In this document: positions 44,835-53,690 of the stretch, piece after piece | Position numbering within the stretch: the first letter of the stretch is position 1 | Layout of the letters: each line of letters starts with the position of its first letter | Assembly (NCBI RefSeq): GCF_006385135.1 | Contig: NZ_CP041025.1 | Span: 1,209,501 to 1,273,500, forward strand | Direction of reading: 5' to 3' | Source: Paremcibacter congregatus | GTDB lineage: Bacteria > Pseudomonadota > Alphaproteobacteria > Sphingomonadales > Emcibacteraceae | DNA: 64,000 bases | Notes under the pieces: model-generated | What the model was told of the DNA's origin: nothing | What the model saw: the letters and a program-made list of their open reading frames with translations, nothing else | Databases searched by the model: none | Made by a program: the position numbers and the translations under genes

Positions 44835-44922
44835 GTTGATTTTCTCCTAGAAATATGTTGAGTTTAAGTTACTCATGGGTAACAATATAGGCCTGACCAG
44901 AGGAATTATCAAGATCGGAAAT

Positions 44923-45537
44923 ATGATCAAACAGTTAAAAACAGCGAAACCCCTTATGAACCGGGCAGAAAAGAGGCAGATTAAACTCGACGCCATTCTG
45001 CGTCATGCAGCGACGGCCTTTATGGAAAAAGGTTATTACAAGACTTCGCTTGATGATATCGCCCGCTTGCATGAGGTGACCAAGCCGACATTGTATTATT
45101 ATATCAAAAACAAAGAAGATATTTTAATCAAGTGTGAGGAAGTGGCGAGCCGACGCATCAACGGCCTGCTGGATCAGGTCATGGCGGCGGAGGGAGACGG
45201 CTTTACCCGGTTAAAGAAATTTATCATTGGCTATGTCACAATCGTCACCGATGACATTATTCGGTGTCATATCCGCCACCGGGGACAGCGGGAAGATCCG
45301 GCGGCGAAGGACGCCAGTCTGACCATGCATCGCGGTATTGAACATCGGGTGCGGGCGATCATTCGTCAGGGAATCGACGATGGGTCGATCCGTGATTGTA
45401 ATTCGACCATCATTGCAATTTTGTTGTTTGATGCGCTCAATGGTATTTCCGCCTGGTACCGCGAGGAAGGCGATCTGAATCCGGAAGAACTGGTGGAACA
45501 GGTGTTATCGTTTGTCACCCAGGGGGTAAAAAACTGA
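44923..45537 (+). CDS. TetR-family regulator
   Basis: This 204-residue protein has a TetR HTH (AILRHAATAFMEKGYYKTSL, then LHEVTKPTLYYYIKNKED) and a helical ligand domain like those of fatty-acid-degradation regulators. ATG 44923 with CGGA at -7 is the preferred start; frames also open at 44875 and 44956. It is divergent from the thiolase-acyl-CoA dehydrogenase pair, so it may repress that pair in the absence of an acyl-CoA ligand. Confidence 0.85.
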   Translation: MIKQLKTAKPLMNRAEKRQIKLDAILRHAATAFMEKGYYKTSLDDIARLHEVTKPTLYYYIKNKEDILIKCEEVASRRINGLLDQVMAAEGDGFTRLKKFIIGYVTIVTDDIIRCHIRHRGQREDPAAKDASLTMHRGIEHRVRAIIRQGIDDGSIRDCNSTIIAILLFDALNGISAWYREEGDLNPEELVEQVLSFVTQGVKN

Positions 45538-45638
45538 TACAACGCCGAGAGCGGGTATCTTTTCGAGACAGCGGAATTTATTTTTGATAAGGTTAGAACC
45601 TTAAAGTAAAATATTAAAATTAGGCATGGGATATCACT

Positions 45639-45968
45639 ATGTTTTCATATTCGACAGAGGACCAGAAACGTGTTGATGATCGCTTGGATGTTGTATGGAG
45701 CGCCGTAGCGACGATTGATGAGATAATTCATCCTTGCGTGGTGACAAATATTTCTACGGCAGGGGCTTTGATGAAATTAAATCAAAATTTGGAAGAGGGC
45801 GTGCAGTTTCTTTTGAATGTTGAAAGTCTGGATGAATATGCGGCCAGCGTAGTTTGGGCAAACCGCCCCTATTACGGGTTGAAGCTCTTGGTAGGGAGAG
45901 ATCTGAAATTAAAAGACCATGCCGATAAAATAGGCCTGAAAAGCGGGGCGACGACTTTTTCAGAGTAA
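45639..45968 (+). CDS. PilZ-domain protein
   Basis: This 109-residue single-domain protein has the PilZ c-di-GMP signature: Arg pair in QKRVDDRLDVVW near residues 10-20 and NISTAGALMKL near 40-50 (D/N-x-S-x-x-G). The remaining beta-barrel is short, as in stand-alone PilZ adaptors. Its target is not evident; no flagellar or cellulose gene is close. It has its own 101-bp leader with a plain AT-rich region. Confidence 0.82.
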   Translation: MFSYSTEDQKRVDDRLDVVWSAVATIDEIIHPCVVTNISTAGALMKLNQNLEEGVQFLLNVESLDEYAASVVWANRPYYGLKLLVGRDLKLKDHADKIGLKSGATTFSE

Positions 45969-45986
45969 CCGTTATTTTCAGCGGAG

Positions 45987-46820
45987 CTAATGGTTAAGTG
46001 ACCATGATGCATATTTTTTAAGGCTCCACATCCCCCATGTCAGAGTGGAACAGACCGTGGTCACAGGGCTGTTTGGCGTTTTCCCTATGGTCTGCACCAT
46101 CAGACGCACCAGAAGTTCGATGTGTTTCTTTTGGTAGAGCCGATAAATGCGTGAGAAGTATAGCTTGCTGCATTTCTCTCTATCGTAGGGGACTTCCCCG
46201 GAATGCAGGTGCCTGTCATGGGCGCTGTAATAGGCATAGGCGATTTCGTCGTCATCGGTTTCCGTCGCCCGACCAACAACTGTTTTAATTTTATCCCAGA
46301 TCGGCATGGCATCGTATTCGGCATAATAATATTTCGCAGTTAGCGCCCGGAACAGGCGATAATGGCTTTGTTCATCTTGCGCAATCAACAGACAGATTTG
46401 TTTTAGGCAGGGCTCGCTGGTTTGTTCATACAGGGCGGTGTAAAAAGATGTAGTGCCGGCTTCCACTACGCAACGGGCCAGCAGCTCACCGACCGGAGAA
46501 CCGCGGGTGGAACCTGCCTCGTAAGCGGGAATTTGATATCCTTTGCGGAAAAAATCCAGGTTATGGAAAAAGGAAAAAGAGGGGTCCGCCAATGCCGCCC
46601 AGCGCCCAAGGGTGAGGCCATGCTGATATTCCTGCTGGCCCCAGACATCAATTGCTTTTGCAATATTCCGTTCCGCTGAAAATACATTTTGAAGATACGC
46701 GACATAAGAGGCGCTGTTGGCTTCGATCAGGGCGGCGGTTTTCACGATGGGTACGATTGTGGGGTTTACCTGATCAGGTTTGAAATCATCCCACGGGATG
46801 TGCGCCTGTGTCCATGTCAT
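45987..46820 (-). CDS. Ferritin-like diiron protein
   Basis: This 277-residue helical protein has two E-x-x-H motifs, in EYQHG (E64, H67) and DEQSHY (E150, H153), with further carboxylates E50 and E120. This is the ligand set of rubrerythrin/ferritin-like and desaturase-like diiron proteins. It has no signal peptide. The C-terminal YAYYSAHDRHLHSG and basic tail are not recognised. Substrate could be an acyl group or reactive oxygen; neither is shown. It is convergent with the PilZ gene. Confidence 0.75.
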   Translation of the reverse strand: MTWTQAHIPWDDFKPDQVNPTIVPIVKTAALIEANSASYVAYLQNVFSAERNIAKAIDVWGQQEYQHGLTLGRWAALADPSFSFFHNLDFFRKGYQIPAYEAGSTRGSPVGELLARCVVEAGTTSFYTALYEQTSEPCLKQICLLIAQDEQSHYRLFRALTAKYYYAEYDAMPIWDKIKTVVGRATETDDDEIAYAYYSAHDRHLHSGEVPYDREKCSKLYFSRIYRLYQKKHIELLVRLMVQTIGKTPNSPVTTVCSTLTWGMWSLKKYASWSLNH

Positions 46821-46969
46821 GGCGGGCTCCTGTCATCTGTTGTTTCCAGAACGCCATATAGTGTTCGTCAGAGGAGAAGAGTGAAATGATTTTGGTCAAT
46901 GCACCTCCCGTTTTCTTGCGTACCTTGTCTGACGAGAGAGAGGAAATGGGCGTTTCGGGGGAAGGTTAT

Positions 46970-47587
46970 ATGATGAAAAATTTGTTGTGTTGCTTTATCC
47001 TGATGGTATTTATGACGCCGGCGGCGGCCCAGGAGGGGCGATTGCCTTCTGACGCTACGCATCACACATTTAAGAATACACTCAGCATCTACTATGGCCG
47101 TCGGTCGCAGCAATGGTTTTCGCAGATCATTAAAAATCCTTTTGCCGTCGATTTTCTGGATGATGAAATCCTGACGGTTGCCTATGCCCGTGAGGTTCTG
47201 GTTCTGGGATCAGGTTTTTCCGTTGAGCTGGAAGGCTATATAAGTCGGCATATGTATGAAGGGGGTTTTGTCGAGTTGGGTGGCAATCTCTTCTTTCGTT
47301 TTGATCGCTTCCCATGGAATAAATATCTCCATACCACCTTTGGCCTGTCGGTCTTGGGGCCTTCCTATGTCACGCAAGTGTCGGAACGGGAAAGGCGTAA
47401 CGCCCCGGACGGCGTGGGTTCGAAATTTCTCAATAACTTCATGCCGGAGCTTACCTTTTCGTTGCCGAGCCATCCGGAGTGGGCGCTGATGCTGCGCATT
47501 CATCATCGCTCTGGGGTGTTTCACCTGATCAAAAATATCACGGTAGGCTCGAACTTCGTCGCCATTGGTCTGAAACGTCGGTTCTAG
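46970..47587 (+). CDS. Outer-membrane beta-barrel protein, possibly PagL-like
   Basis: This 205-residue protein has a signal peptide (MMKNLLCCFILMVFMTPAAA) and alternating aromatic strands ending in FVAIGLKRRF, a C-terminal signature of small beta-barrels. A segment LRIHHRSGVF near residue 175 resembles the His-x-Ser active-site region of PagL-type lipid A deacylases, but the usual downstream Glu is not in place. ATG 46970 follows GGGGAAGG; the frame is open from 46886. If it is PagL-like it would edit lipid A; otherwise it is an inactive relative. Confidence 0.6.
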   Translation: MMKNLLCCFILMVFMTPAAAQEGRLPSDATHHTFKNTLSIYYGRRSQQWFSQIIKNPFAVDFLDDEILTVAYAREVLVLGSGFSVELEGYISRHMYEGGFVELGGNLFFRFDRFPWNKYLHTTFGLSVLGPSYVTQVSERERRNAPDGVGSKFLNNFMPELTFSLPSHPEWALMLRIHHRSGVFHLIKNITVGSNFVAIGLKRRF

Positions 47588-47797
47588 ACGCGGGCGGGAA
47601 AGGTATGCCGTTCTGGGCGGGGCGAGCCGGTCTTGCTCCAGGGGTAAAGTTTATGCTCCTTATTGGTTTTAATTATTATAATTTGCACTTTATAGGTGTT
47701 ATCTATATTCTGTATCGGCATTAAGGCGGGCCCTCCAAGGGGGAGGTGGCTCATAAACACATCTTATCATCTATTAACTAACAGAGAGGGTTATAGA

Positions 47798-48166
47798 ATG
47801 GGAACCAATATAGCTTTTGAGGGCGTAGCAGGGGCAGGGACAGATGAGGGCATGTTAACGGATGGATTACTTGTTCCCGATGGTGGCGAGATCAAGATTA
47901 TTTTTAAGGACAAGCCGATAGATGTCAATAAAGTAATTCCTGGCATCCATTCGATCAAACTCGTAAAAATCGACGGAAAAACATATAAATATGAGCTTCG
48001 AATAGATGGGGAATGTCCGAAAAAGAAATTAGACAACAAGATCATAGTCACCGATTCGGACGGCAAGTCGTATACGAAGAAACTTTATTCAGAAACGCGT
48101 GAGGTTCACACTCTGAATTACAACAGCTCAAAGCCTAATATAAAAGTAATTTCTTGGGATATTTAA
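47798..48166 (+). CDS. Hypothetical protein
   Basis: This 122-residue protein starts at ATG 47798 after GAGAGGG. It is hydrophilic, lysine-rich and beta-rich in appearance, with GIHSIKLVKIDGKTYKYELR near residue 48 and no signal peptide. No family was recognised. The gene is richer in A+T than its neighbours, which suggests recent acquisition. A secreted or toxin-immunity role cannot be supported. It stands alone, 210 bp after the barrel gene. Confidence 0.6.
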   Translation: MGTNIAFEGVAGAGTDEGMLTDGLLVPDGGEIKIIFKDKPIDVNKVIPGIHSIKLVKIDGKTYKYELRIDGECPKKKLDNKIIVTDSDGKSYTKKLYSETREVHTLNYNSSKPNIKVISWDI

Positions 48167-48214
48167 GTCCGGCGAGAGAGTAGGGCGTTTAGAAGCGTCA
48201 TTAAATGCAGTTGC

Positions 48215-48619
48215 TTACCGTTTTCCCCGCGCACCGCGTTTCCGGGTTACGGCGACGATACGGCGAAAGGTGGGGCATTCCAGGTGATGGGTGGCGGGGC
48301 ATTTCGCCGCATGACGCAGCCCGTCCCGCATGGCCATCAACCGGTGGATGCTGTGGTCAATTTCCTCGGCTTTGCGGCTGAGTTGATCCCGATCGATGTG
48401 TAGTGCGCCGCGCGGGCCAAACATCTGGGCGATTTCTTCCAAAGAGAAACCGGCATTGCGCCCGAGGGCAACCAGTGACAGACGGTCCAGGATATCGCGA
48501 TCAAAAAGCCGCCGTAACCCCCGCCGCCCAATGGACTGGATCAAGCCTTTTTCTTCATAATAGCGCAAGGTTGAGGCCGGAAGCCCGGACTGTTTGGCCA
48601 CTTGGGCAATATCCATCAT
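48215..48619 (-). CDS. MerR-family regulator, CueR-like C-terminus
   Basis: This 134-residue protein has an N-terminal MerR HTH (DIAQVAKQSGLPASTLRYYE), a coiled dimerisation helix and a metal-loop-like C-terminus KCPATHHLECPTF. Its Cys-x7-Cys pair matches the copper loop of CueR, but the residue equivalent to CueR S77 is Leu and an added His-His sits within the loop. It could sense a metal or thiol-reactive agent. It is divergent from the methyltransferase gene across a MerR-type promoter. Confidence 0.88.
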   Translation of the reverse strand: MMDIAQVAKQSGLPASTLRYYEEKGLIQSIGRRGLRRLFDRDILDRLSLVALGRNAGFSLEEIAQMFGPRGALHIDRDQLSRKAEEIDHSIHRLMAMRDGLRHAAKCPATHHLECPTFRRIVAVTRKRGARGKR

Positions 48620-48642
48620 TTATGCACACTCCTTAATTCTTC

Positions 48643-48673
48643 TTGACCTCAAGTTAACTTGAAGTTGTAGCTT
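48643..48673 (+). promoter_or_regulatory. MerR-type promoter with operator in a 19-bp spacer
   Basis: -35 TTGACC is at 48643-48648 and -10 TAGCTT at 48668-48673, separated by 19 bp. The spacer contains the perfect palindrome TCAAGTTAACTTGA at 48649-48662, extended to CCTCAAGTTAACTTGAAG, very like SoxR and MerR-family operators. The long spacer is the hallmark of MerR-type activation, driving the methyltransferase gene. Confidence 0.85.
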
Positions 48674-48762
48674 AGACTAACGGCCCGTAAATGAAAAGGC
48701 ACGAAAGAATAGAGACGCCTGTTTCTGGCCGGATGACAGCAAGCAACAGAAGGAAATATCTT

Positions 48763-49377
48763 ATGGAAACAGTAGAATTTTGGAACGCGCGGTTCGGTAC
48801 AGAGGCGTATGCTTACGGCACTGCGCCGAATGATTTTTTACAACAGATGGCGGATCAAATTCCGACCGGGGGACGGGTTCTCTGTATCGCCGAAGGTGAG
48901 GGGCGTAATGCGGTTTATCTCGCGCAGCAGGGGCACAGGGTTTCTGCGGTCGATATCTCTGCCGCGGGCCAGAAGAAAGCCGAGAGGCTGGCGCGGGAAA
49001 AGGGCGTTGTGATTGACTATCACCTGTCCGATCTGGATCAGTTTGATCTGGGGGAGGGGCGATGGGACGCGATTATCTCTATTTTTGGTTATATCGGTCG
49101 GGACGCTGTGGCGCGGCAGTCCGTCTATTCTGAATTGCAAAAGGCCTTAACGCCCGGCGGTGTTTTGATCGTTGAAGCCTATCATCCGGAGCAGTTGAAT
49201 TATAACACTGGCGGGCCAAAAGAAAGCGACCTTCTTATCACGTTGGACGAGTTGCGGGGGGCATTTGATAAAGATGCTGTCCTGCATGCCGCCGCGTGCG
49301 AACGCAATGTCATCGAAGGTGTCCATCATACGGGGCCGGCCTTTGTCACACAGCTGGTGTACCAAAAGCCGATGTGA
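48763..49377 (+). CDS. SAM-dependent methyltransferase (TehB-like)
   Basis: This 204-residue class I methyltransferase has the SAM motif RVLCIAEGEGRNAVYLAQ near residue 40-57, then VSAVDIS and DAIISIFGY. ATG 48763 follows GAAGGAA; an upstream frame from 48691 would include the promoter leader. It resembles TehB/thiopurine-type methyltransferases that methylate metalloids or thiols. Expression from a MerR promoter suggests a detoxification role, but the substrate is unknown. Confidence 0.85.
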   Translation: METVEFWNARFGTEAYAYGTAPNDFLQQMADQIPTGGRVLCIAEGEGRNAVYLAQQGHRVSAVDISAAGQKKAERLAREKGVVIDYHLSDLDQFDLGEGRWDAIISIFGYIGRDAVARQSVYSELQKALTPGGVLIVEAYHPEQLNYNTGGPKESDLLITLDELRGAFDKDAVLHAAACERNVIEGVHHTGPAFVTQLVYQKPM

Positions 49378-49390
49378 CGGCGCATTGACG

Positions 49391-49422
49391 CGCGCGGTTC
49401 AGAGATGTGTCTGAACCGCGCG
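49391..49422. terminator. Strong hairpin between convergent genes
   Basis: A perfect 13-bp stem (49391-49403 with 49410-49422) and 6-base loop lie between the methyltransferase and the M24 peptidase genes. No real T-run follows, so it may work as a transcript boundary or stability element. Confidence 0.65.
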
Positions 49423-49439
49423 GGGGTATTTGTCTGAAA

Positions 49440-50657
49440 TCAGGCTTCGTAGCCGAAAGGGTCGTCGATGCTGTGGCTTGGTTCGGTAAACCATTTTGGC
49501 CCGTCTTCAGTCATATAGAAATGATCTTCAAGCCGGACGCCAAACTCGCCGGGCACGCAGATCATCGGCTCGTTGGAGAAACACATGCCCGGTTTAAGCA
49601 AGGTGTCATCGCCGGAATTAAGATAGGGCCATTCGTGAATGTCCATGCCGATGCCGTGGCCGGTGCGGTGGGGCAGGCCGGGCAGTTTGTAATCGGGGCC
49701 GAGCTGATAGTCCGCCAGACAGGCGCGGGCCGCCAGGTCCACATCGCCACAGCGTGAGCCGACCTGGGCTTGAGCGAAGGCGGCGGCCTGGGCGGCTTTT
49801 TCAATATCCCAGATCTGGCGTTGGCGCTCATTTGGGGTGCCGTAGACATAGGTGCGGGTGATGTCGGAAATATAACCGTGCAGCTCGCAACCGGTGTCAA
49901 TCAACACCATGTCGTTTTCTGCCAGAGCCTTGGGGTTTTTCACACCATGAGGGAAGGCGGAATCTTCACCGAACAGTACGATAACGAAATAGGACCCTTT
50001 GGGGGCGCCAACCTTGATATGGGCCTGATTGATGAAATCGGCGATTTCACCTGTGGTGATGCCGGGGCGCAGGATACGGGCTGCCGCCTTTTGTACCTCA
50101 AGGGTCATATCCTTGGCCCGCTGCATCAGGGCGATTTCCGCCGTCGACTTTATCTGACGGCAGGCAGCGGTGATGCAGACGCCGTTAATATAGCTGAACT
50201 CCGCGGCGGCGAGAGCGATGCCATTACTGATGAAATAGGGGGTGGATTCATCAACGGCAATGGTGCCGGATGTCAGGCCGAGATCATGCATCATCTGCTT
50301 GAACAGCAGATAAGGCGATTCATGTTCTTCCCATCCACGCACGGCACCTTTGACGCCCATGTAAAGTTCAAGGGTGCCGATCTCGAACATCGGGGCAATA
50401 TAGGTGAGAGCGCCGCTTGCCGGGAGCAGAGCCCCGACCATACGTTCGCTGGGGTGCCAGTCTGTGCCGGTAAAATAGGACATGCTGGTTCCGGCGTTTA
50501 GATAAAGGGCATCAATCCCTTTTTCCTGCATCAGTTTTTGCGCCCGCGCGATCCGGGTGCTGTATTCTGCGGCGCCAATCGGGGAGATGTCCGCGGTCAT
50601 ATCCTGAAGTTTGTTCAGTTCGATTTCAGCGGAGGATCCGCCAATCCCTATACTCAT
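49440..50657 (-). CDS. M24-family metallopeptidase (Xaa-Pro peptidase type)
   Basis: This 405-residue protein has the pita-bread metallopeptidase fold with Asp/His/Glu metal ligands visible in MVLIDTGCELHGYISDITRT, GLPHRTGHGIGMDIHEWPYL and CFSNEPMI. The N-terminal creatinase-like domain covers about residues 30-170. ATG 50657 follows GAGGAACAAT; the open frame to 50720 is unlikely to be translated. It probably removes N-terminal residues before proline. Creatinase-type activity is possible. Confidence 0.9.
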   Translation of the reverse strand: MSIGIGGSSAEIELNKLQDMTADISPIGAAEYSTRIARAQKLMQEKGIDALYLNAGTSMSYFTGTDWHPSERMVGALLPASGALTYIAPMFEIGTLELYMGVKGAVRGWEEHESPYLLFKQMMHDLGLTSGTIAVDESTPYFISNGIALAAAEFSYINGVCITAACRQIKSTAEIALMQRAKDMTLEVQKAAARILRPGITTGEIADFINQAHIKVGAPKGSYFVIVLFGEDSAFPHGVKNPKALAENDMVLIDTGCELHGYISDITRTYVYGTPNERQRQIWDIEKAAQAAAFAQAQVGSRCGDVDLAARACLADYQLGPDYKLPGLPHRTGHGIGMDIHEWPYLNSGDDTLLKPGMCFSNEPMICVPGEFGVRLEDHFYMTEDGPKWFTEPSHSIDDPFGYEA

Positions 50658-50760
50658 TATATTGTTCCTCAAATTCCGAAAATTTGCAGGCATATTGACT
50701 GGATTTAAAGGGTAATGCAATGTTTTGTTTGGGGATTTGGATAAAATATTAATTATGCCG

Positions 50761-50805
50761 ACTGTTCGGTCAATTCTTTGACTTTTAGGTCTGTTCGGCT
50801 AGTAT
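50761..50805 (+). promoter_or_regulatory. Two TetR-operator-like repeats and a promoter before the paa regulator
   Basis: CTGTTCGG occurs at 50762-50769 and again at 50791-50798. The first is part of ACTGTTCGGT, close to the ACCG-N2-CGGT dyad seen upstream of paaN. A -35 TTGACT (50778-50783) and -10 TAGTAT (50800-50805) bracket the second copy with a 16-bp spacer, as expected for repression. Confidence 0.6.
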
Positions 50806-50841
50806 GGAGGCTTTCTTACTCGAATATAAAGACTTTTTTCT

Positions 50842-51459
50842 ATGGCGCGTAAACAAGCAGAAGATTATGATGACCGTCGTCGCAGTATCCTTGACAAGGC
50901 GGCGGAGCTTTTCGCAGACAAAGGGTATGCGCGTTCCTCTATTTCAGAGCTGGCGAAAGCCTGTGGCGCGTCGAAATCCTGGCTTTATCACTATTATCCC
51001 TCCAAGGAAGCGATCCTGTTTGATATCATGCGCCTGCATGTGATGGAGCTGGTGACCATGGCCGAGGCGGCCCTGGTGCATGACGGCACGCCAAAGGAAA
51101 AGTTCCAGATTTTGGCGCGCAATTTCATGAATATCTATGTCAACGCCGGATCGAAACATGTGATCCTGCTCAATGACAGGGGCTGTCTGCCGGACGAGAT
51201 GCGCCGTGAGATACTGGGGTTGCAGGAACGGGTGGTTAATACAGTGGTTAAACTGGTTCTGGAGCTCAATCCGGGGCTGGACCGGTCACAGGACTATAAA
51301 AAGCCGGTGACGATGGCTTTTCTCGGCATGATCAACTGGACCTATATCTGGTTCCGTAAAGATGGTCCGGTCAGTCAGGAACAATTCGCGGATCTCGCCG
51401 TAGAAGTTTTCATGAACGGCTTTATGAGCCTTGATCCGGAAAAACTGCAGAGAATATGA
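50842..51459 (+). CDS. TetR-family regulator, PaaR-like
   Basis: This 205-residue protein has an N-terminal HTH (ILDKAAELFADKGYARSSIS, then ACGASKSWLYHYYPSKEAI) and a helical ligand domain. The overall look and location beside the lower phenylacetate genes fit PaaR, which releases DNA on binding phenylacetyl-CoA. No match to a specific ligand site can be made by eye. ATG 50842 has a poor ribosome site. It is transcribed away from the M24 gene. Confidence 0.8.
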   Translation: MARKQAEDYDDRRRSILDKAAELFADKGYARSSISELAKACGASKSWLYHYYPSKEAILFDIMRLHVMELVTMAEAALVHDGTPKEKFQILARNFMNIYVNAGSKHVILLNDRGCLPDEMRREILGLQERVVNTVVKLVLELNPGLDRSQDYKKPVTMAFLGMINWTYIWFRKDGPVSQEQFADLAVEVFMNGFMSLDPEKLQRI

Positions 51460-51568
51460 CTGGACGGATATGCCTGCAATCCACCAGTGCGCCGCTTGAC
51501 TGAATTGTTATCGCCCCTATATGAAATAAGAGGGTACTGGGTGTAATCCCACAGGAAAGGGACAGGAC

Positions 51569-51988
51569 ATGTCTTTGATTTTGAATATTTTATGGCTGAT
51601 CTTCGGCGGATTTTGCATGGCGGTGGGCTGGCTTCTGGTCGGTCTGATCATGGCGGTGAGCATTGTCGGCCTGCCGTGGTTTGTCGCCGCGATGAATATG
51701 GCGCATCTGAGTTTGTTACCTTTTGGCCGAGAGGTGGTCAATCGGGAAGTGTTGTCGGGTCAGCCTGATATCGGCACGGGCCCGCTGGGCGTCATTGGTA
51801 ATATCATCTGGTTTTTGTTCGGCGGAATCTGGCTGGCGCTGGGGCATTTGTTTTGGGCGGTTGCCTTGGCGGTTACCATCATCGGTATTCCGTTTGCCTT
51901 TCAGCACCTTAAGCTTGCCGGACTGGCGCTGGCCCCGATTGGCAAGGTGGTGATCAACCGGGATCATATCCCCGCCGCACGTTATTAA
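51569..51988 (+). CDS. YccF-family inner-membrane protein
   Basis: This 139-residue protein has two repeated hydrophobic units, each with a GxxW/F-rich helix pair: LILNILWLIFGGFCMAVGWL and LGVIGNIIWFLFGGIWLALG, each followed by VSIVGLPWF or VTIIGIPFA. This duplicate pattern defines YccF (DUF307). The function of the family is unknown. Ribosome site AAAGGGACAGG precedes ATG 51569. A perfect bidirectional terminator follows. Confidence 0.9.
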   Translation: MSLILNILWLIFGGFCMAVGWLLVGLIMAVSIVGLPWFVAAMNMAHLSLLPFGREVVNREVLSGQPDIGTGPLGVIGNIIWFLFGGIWLALGHLFWAVALAVTIIGIPFAFQHLKLAGLALAPIGKVVINRDHIPAARY

Positions 51989-52010
51989 GCGCGTGAAAGC
52001 AGACCATAAA

Positions 52011-52039
52011 AAAAGGCCTCCGAATTTCGGAGGCCTTTT
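52011..52039. terminator. Bidirectional rho-independent terminator
   Basis: A perfect 13-bp stem AAAAGGCCTCCGA/TCGGAGGCCTTTT with 3-base loop is flanked by A and T runs. It serves both the yccF-like gene and the convergent paaJ gene. Confidence 0.92.
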
Positions 52040-52050
52040 GTGTTTTGGGC

Positions 52051-53256
52051 CTAGACCCGTTCGATGATCATGGCGATGCCCTGCCCTACGCCGATGCACA
52101 TGGTGCAGAGCGCGTAACGGCCCTGACGGCGGTGCAGCTCATACATGGCGGTGGTCACCAGTCGGGCGCCGCTCATGCCGAGCGGATGGCCGAGCGCGAT
52201 GGCGCCGCCATTGGGGTTAACATGTTCGGCATCATCTGCCAGCCCCAGATCCCGCATCACGGCGAGTCCTTGCGAGGCGAAAGCTTCATTCAGTTCGATC
52301 ACGTCCATCTGATCGAGGGTCAGGCCGCACTGGGCCAACACCTTGCGGGAGGCGGGCGCCGGGCCAAAGCCCATGATGCGCGGGTCAAGTCCGGCGGTCG
52401 CCATGCCGACGACGCGGGCTTTCGGGGTCAGACCATATTTGACGGCGGCATCGGCGGAGGCGAGCAGCAAAGCACAGGCCCCGTCGTTGACGCCAGACGC
52501 ATTACCGGCGGTCACGGAACCACCTTGGCGGAAGGGGGTGCCGAGTTTGGCCAGAGCTTCGAGTGTGGTGCTGGCGCGCGGATGTTCGTCTTTGCTAAAG
52601 ATAATCGGATCGGCTTTGCGTTGCGGAATGGTCACCGGGGTGATTTCTTCATCAAAGCGCCCGGCGGCCTGGGCCGCTGCGGTTTTCTGTTGTGAGCGAT
52701 AGGCGAAAAGATCCTGATCTTCACGAGAAACCTTGAATTCCTCGGCAACATTCTCGCCGGTTTCCGGCATGCTGTCGATGCCATATTGCTGCTTCATCAG
52801 CTTGTTGACGAAGCGCCAGCCGATGGTCGTGTCGAAGATCTCGGCAGAACGGGAAAAGGCTGTTTCGGCCTTGCCCATAACGAAAGGTGCACGGGACATG
52901 CTTTCAACGCCGCCGGAAATCATCAGGTCCACTTCGCCGGATTTGATGGCGCGGGCGGCGATGCCGGTGGCGTCCATGCCGGACCCGCAAAGCCGGTTGA
53001 CGGTGGTGCCGGGCACGGTGACCGGCAGACCGGACAGCAGGCCGCTCATGCGGGCGACGTTGCGGTTGTCTTCGCCGGCCTGATTGGCGCAGCCGTAAAT
53101 GATGTCATCAACGGCGGCCCAGTCGACAGTCGTATTGCGGTCCATCAGGGCTTTCAAAGGCACGGCGCCCAGGTCATCGGGGCGAACGGAGGACAGCGTG
53201 CCGGCGTAACGGCCGATCGGGGTGCGGATGGCGTCGCAGATAAAAGCGTCTCTCAT
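52051..53256 (-). CDS. paaJ: 3-oxoadipyl-CoA/3-oxo-5,6-dehydrosuberyl-CoA thiolase
   Basis: This 401-residue thiolase matches the PcaF/PaaJ subgroup. The first catalytic Cys is in [14 protein letters not shown] near residue 90, there is [16 protein letters not shown] near 350, and [15 protein letters not shown] at the C-terminus carries the second Cys. It cleaves the CoA intermediate formed after ring opening of phenylacetyl-CoA. Its start overlaps paaI by 4 nt (ATGA), making a paaG-paaH-paaI-paaJ unit. The name is by family plus context. Confidence 0.92.
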   Translation of the reverse strand: MRDAFICDAIRTPIGRYAGTLSSVRPDDLGAVPLKALMDRNTTVDWAAVDDIIYGCANQAGEDNRNVARMSGLLSGLPVTVPGTTVNRLCGSGMDATGIAARAIKSGEVDLMISGGVESMSRAPFVMGKAETAFSRSAEIFDTTIGWRFVNKLMKQQYGIDSMPETGENVAEEFKVSREDQDLFAYRSQQKTAAAQAAGRFDEEITPVTIPQRKADPIIFSKDEHPRASTTLEALAKLGTPFRQGGSVTAGNASGVNDGACALLLASADAAVKYGLTPKARVVGMATAGLDPRIMGFGPAPASRKVLAQCGLTLDQMDVIELNEAFASQGLAVMRDLGLADDAEHVNPNGGAIALGHPLGMSGARLVTTAMYELHRRQGRYALCTMCIGVGQGIAMIIERV

Positions 53257-53690
53257 GAATTTTCTCCTAGGATAGTGTCTTTTGTGGCGTGGGATTTCCC
53301 CCGGAAGGTGGCAATCAATTTGTCGTCCTGATTGGTGATCATGATGTCATAGATGCCCTGGCGCCCGCGCCCGCCCTGATATTGGGCCTTGGCGGTGAGT
53401 GTGTCGCCAGGAAAGGCCGGGGCGAGGAAATCGATGGAACAGCCGGAGGCCACGGTGACGATATTCTGGCTGTTGCAGGCATAGGCGAACACCGCATCGG
53501 CGAGAGCGAAAATAGCGCCTCCGTGGGCGCTGCCCATGACATTGCTCTTGTCCTTGGTGATGGTCATGCGCAGGGTGGCATGGCCTACACCGACATCGAT
53601 AAATTCCATATCGAGTAACTTATCCAGGGTTTGGCGTCCTCTGAAAATCTCCGCGATTTTTTCAGCTTGTTGTTGGTCAGTCATACTCAT
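53253..53690 (-). CDS. paaI: Hydroxyphenylacetyl-CoA thioesterase PaaI
   Basis: This 145-residue hotdog-fold thioesterase has HGGAIFALADAVFAYACNS near residue 55, with the Asp-containing helix that carries the catalytic residue, and a final beta strand. PaaI removes dead-end CoA esters from the phenylacetate pathway. It overlaps paaH at 53687-53690 and paaJ at 53253-53256, both by ATGA, so translation is coupled across the whole unit. A second ATG is at 53684. Confidence 0.9.
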   Translation of the reverse strand: MSMTDQQQAEKIAEIFRGRQTLDKLLDMEFIDVGVGHATLRMTITKDKSNVMGSAHGGAIFALADAVFAYACNSQNIVTVASGCSIDFLAPAFPGDTLTAKAQYQGGRGRQGIYDIMITNQDDKLIATFRGKSHATKDTILGENS

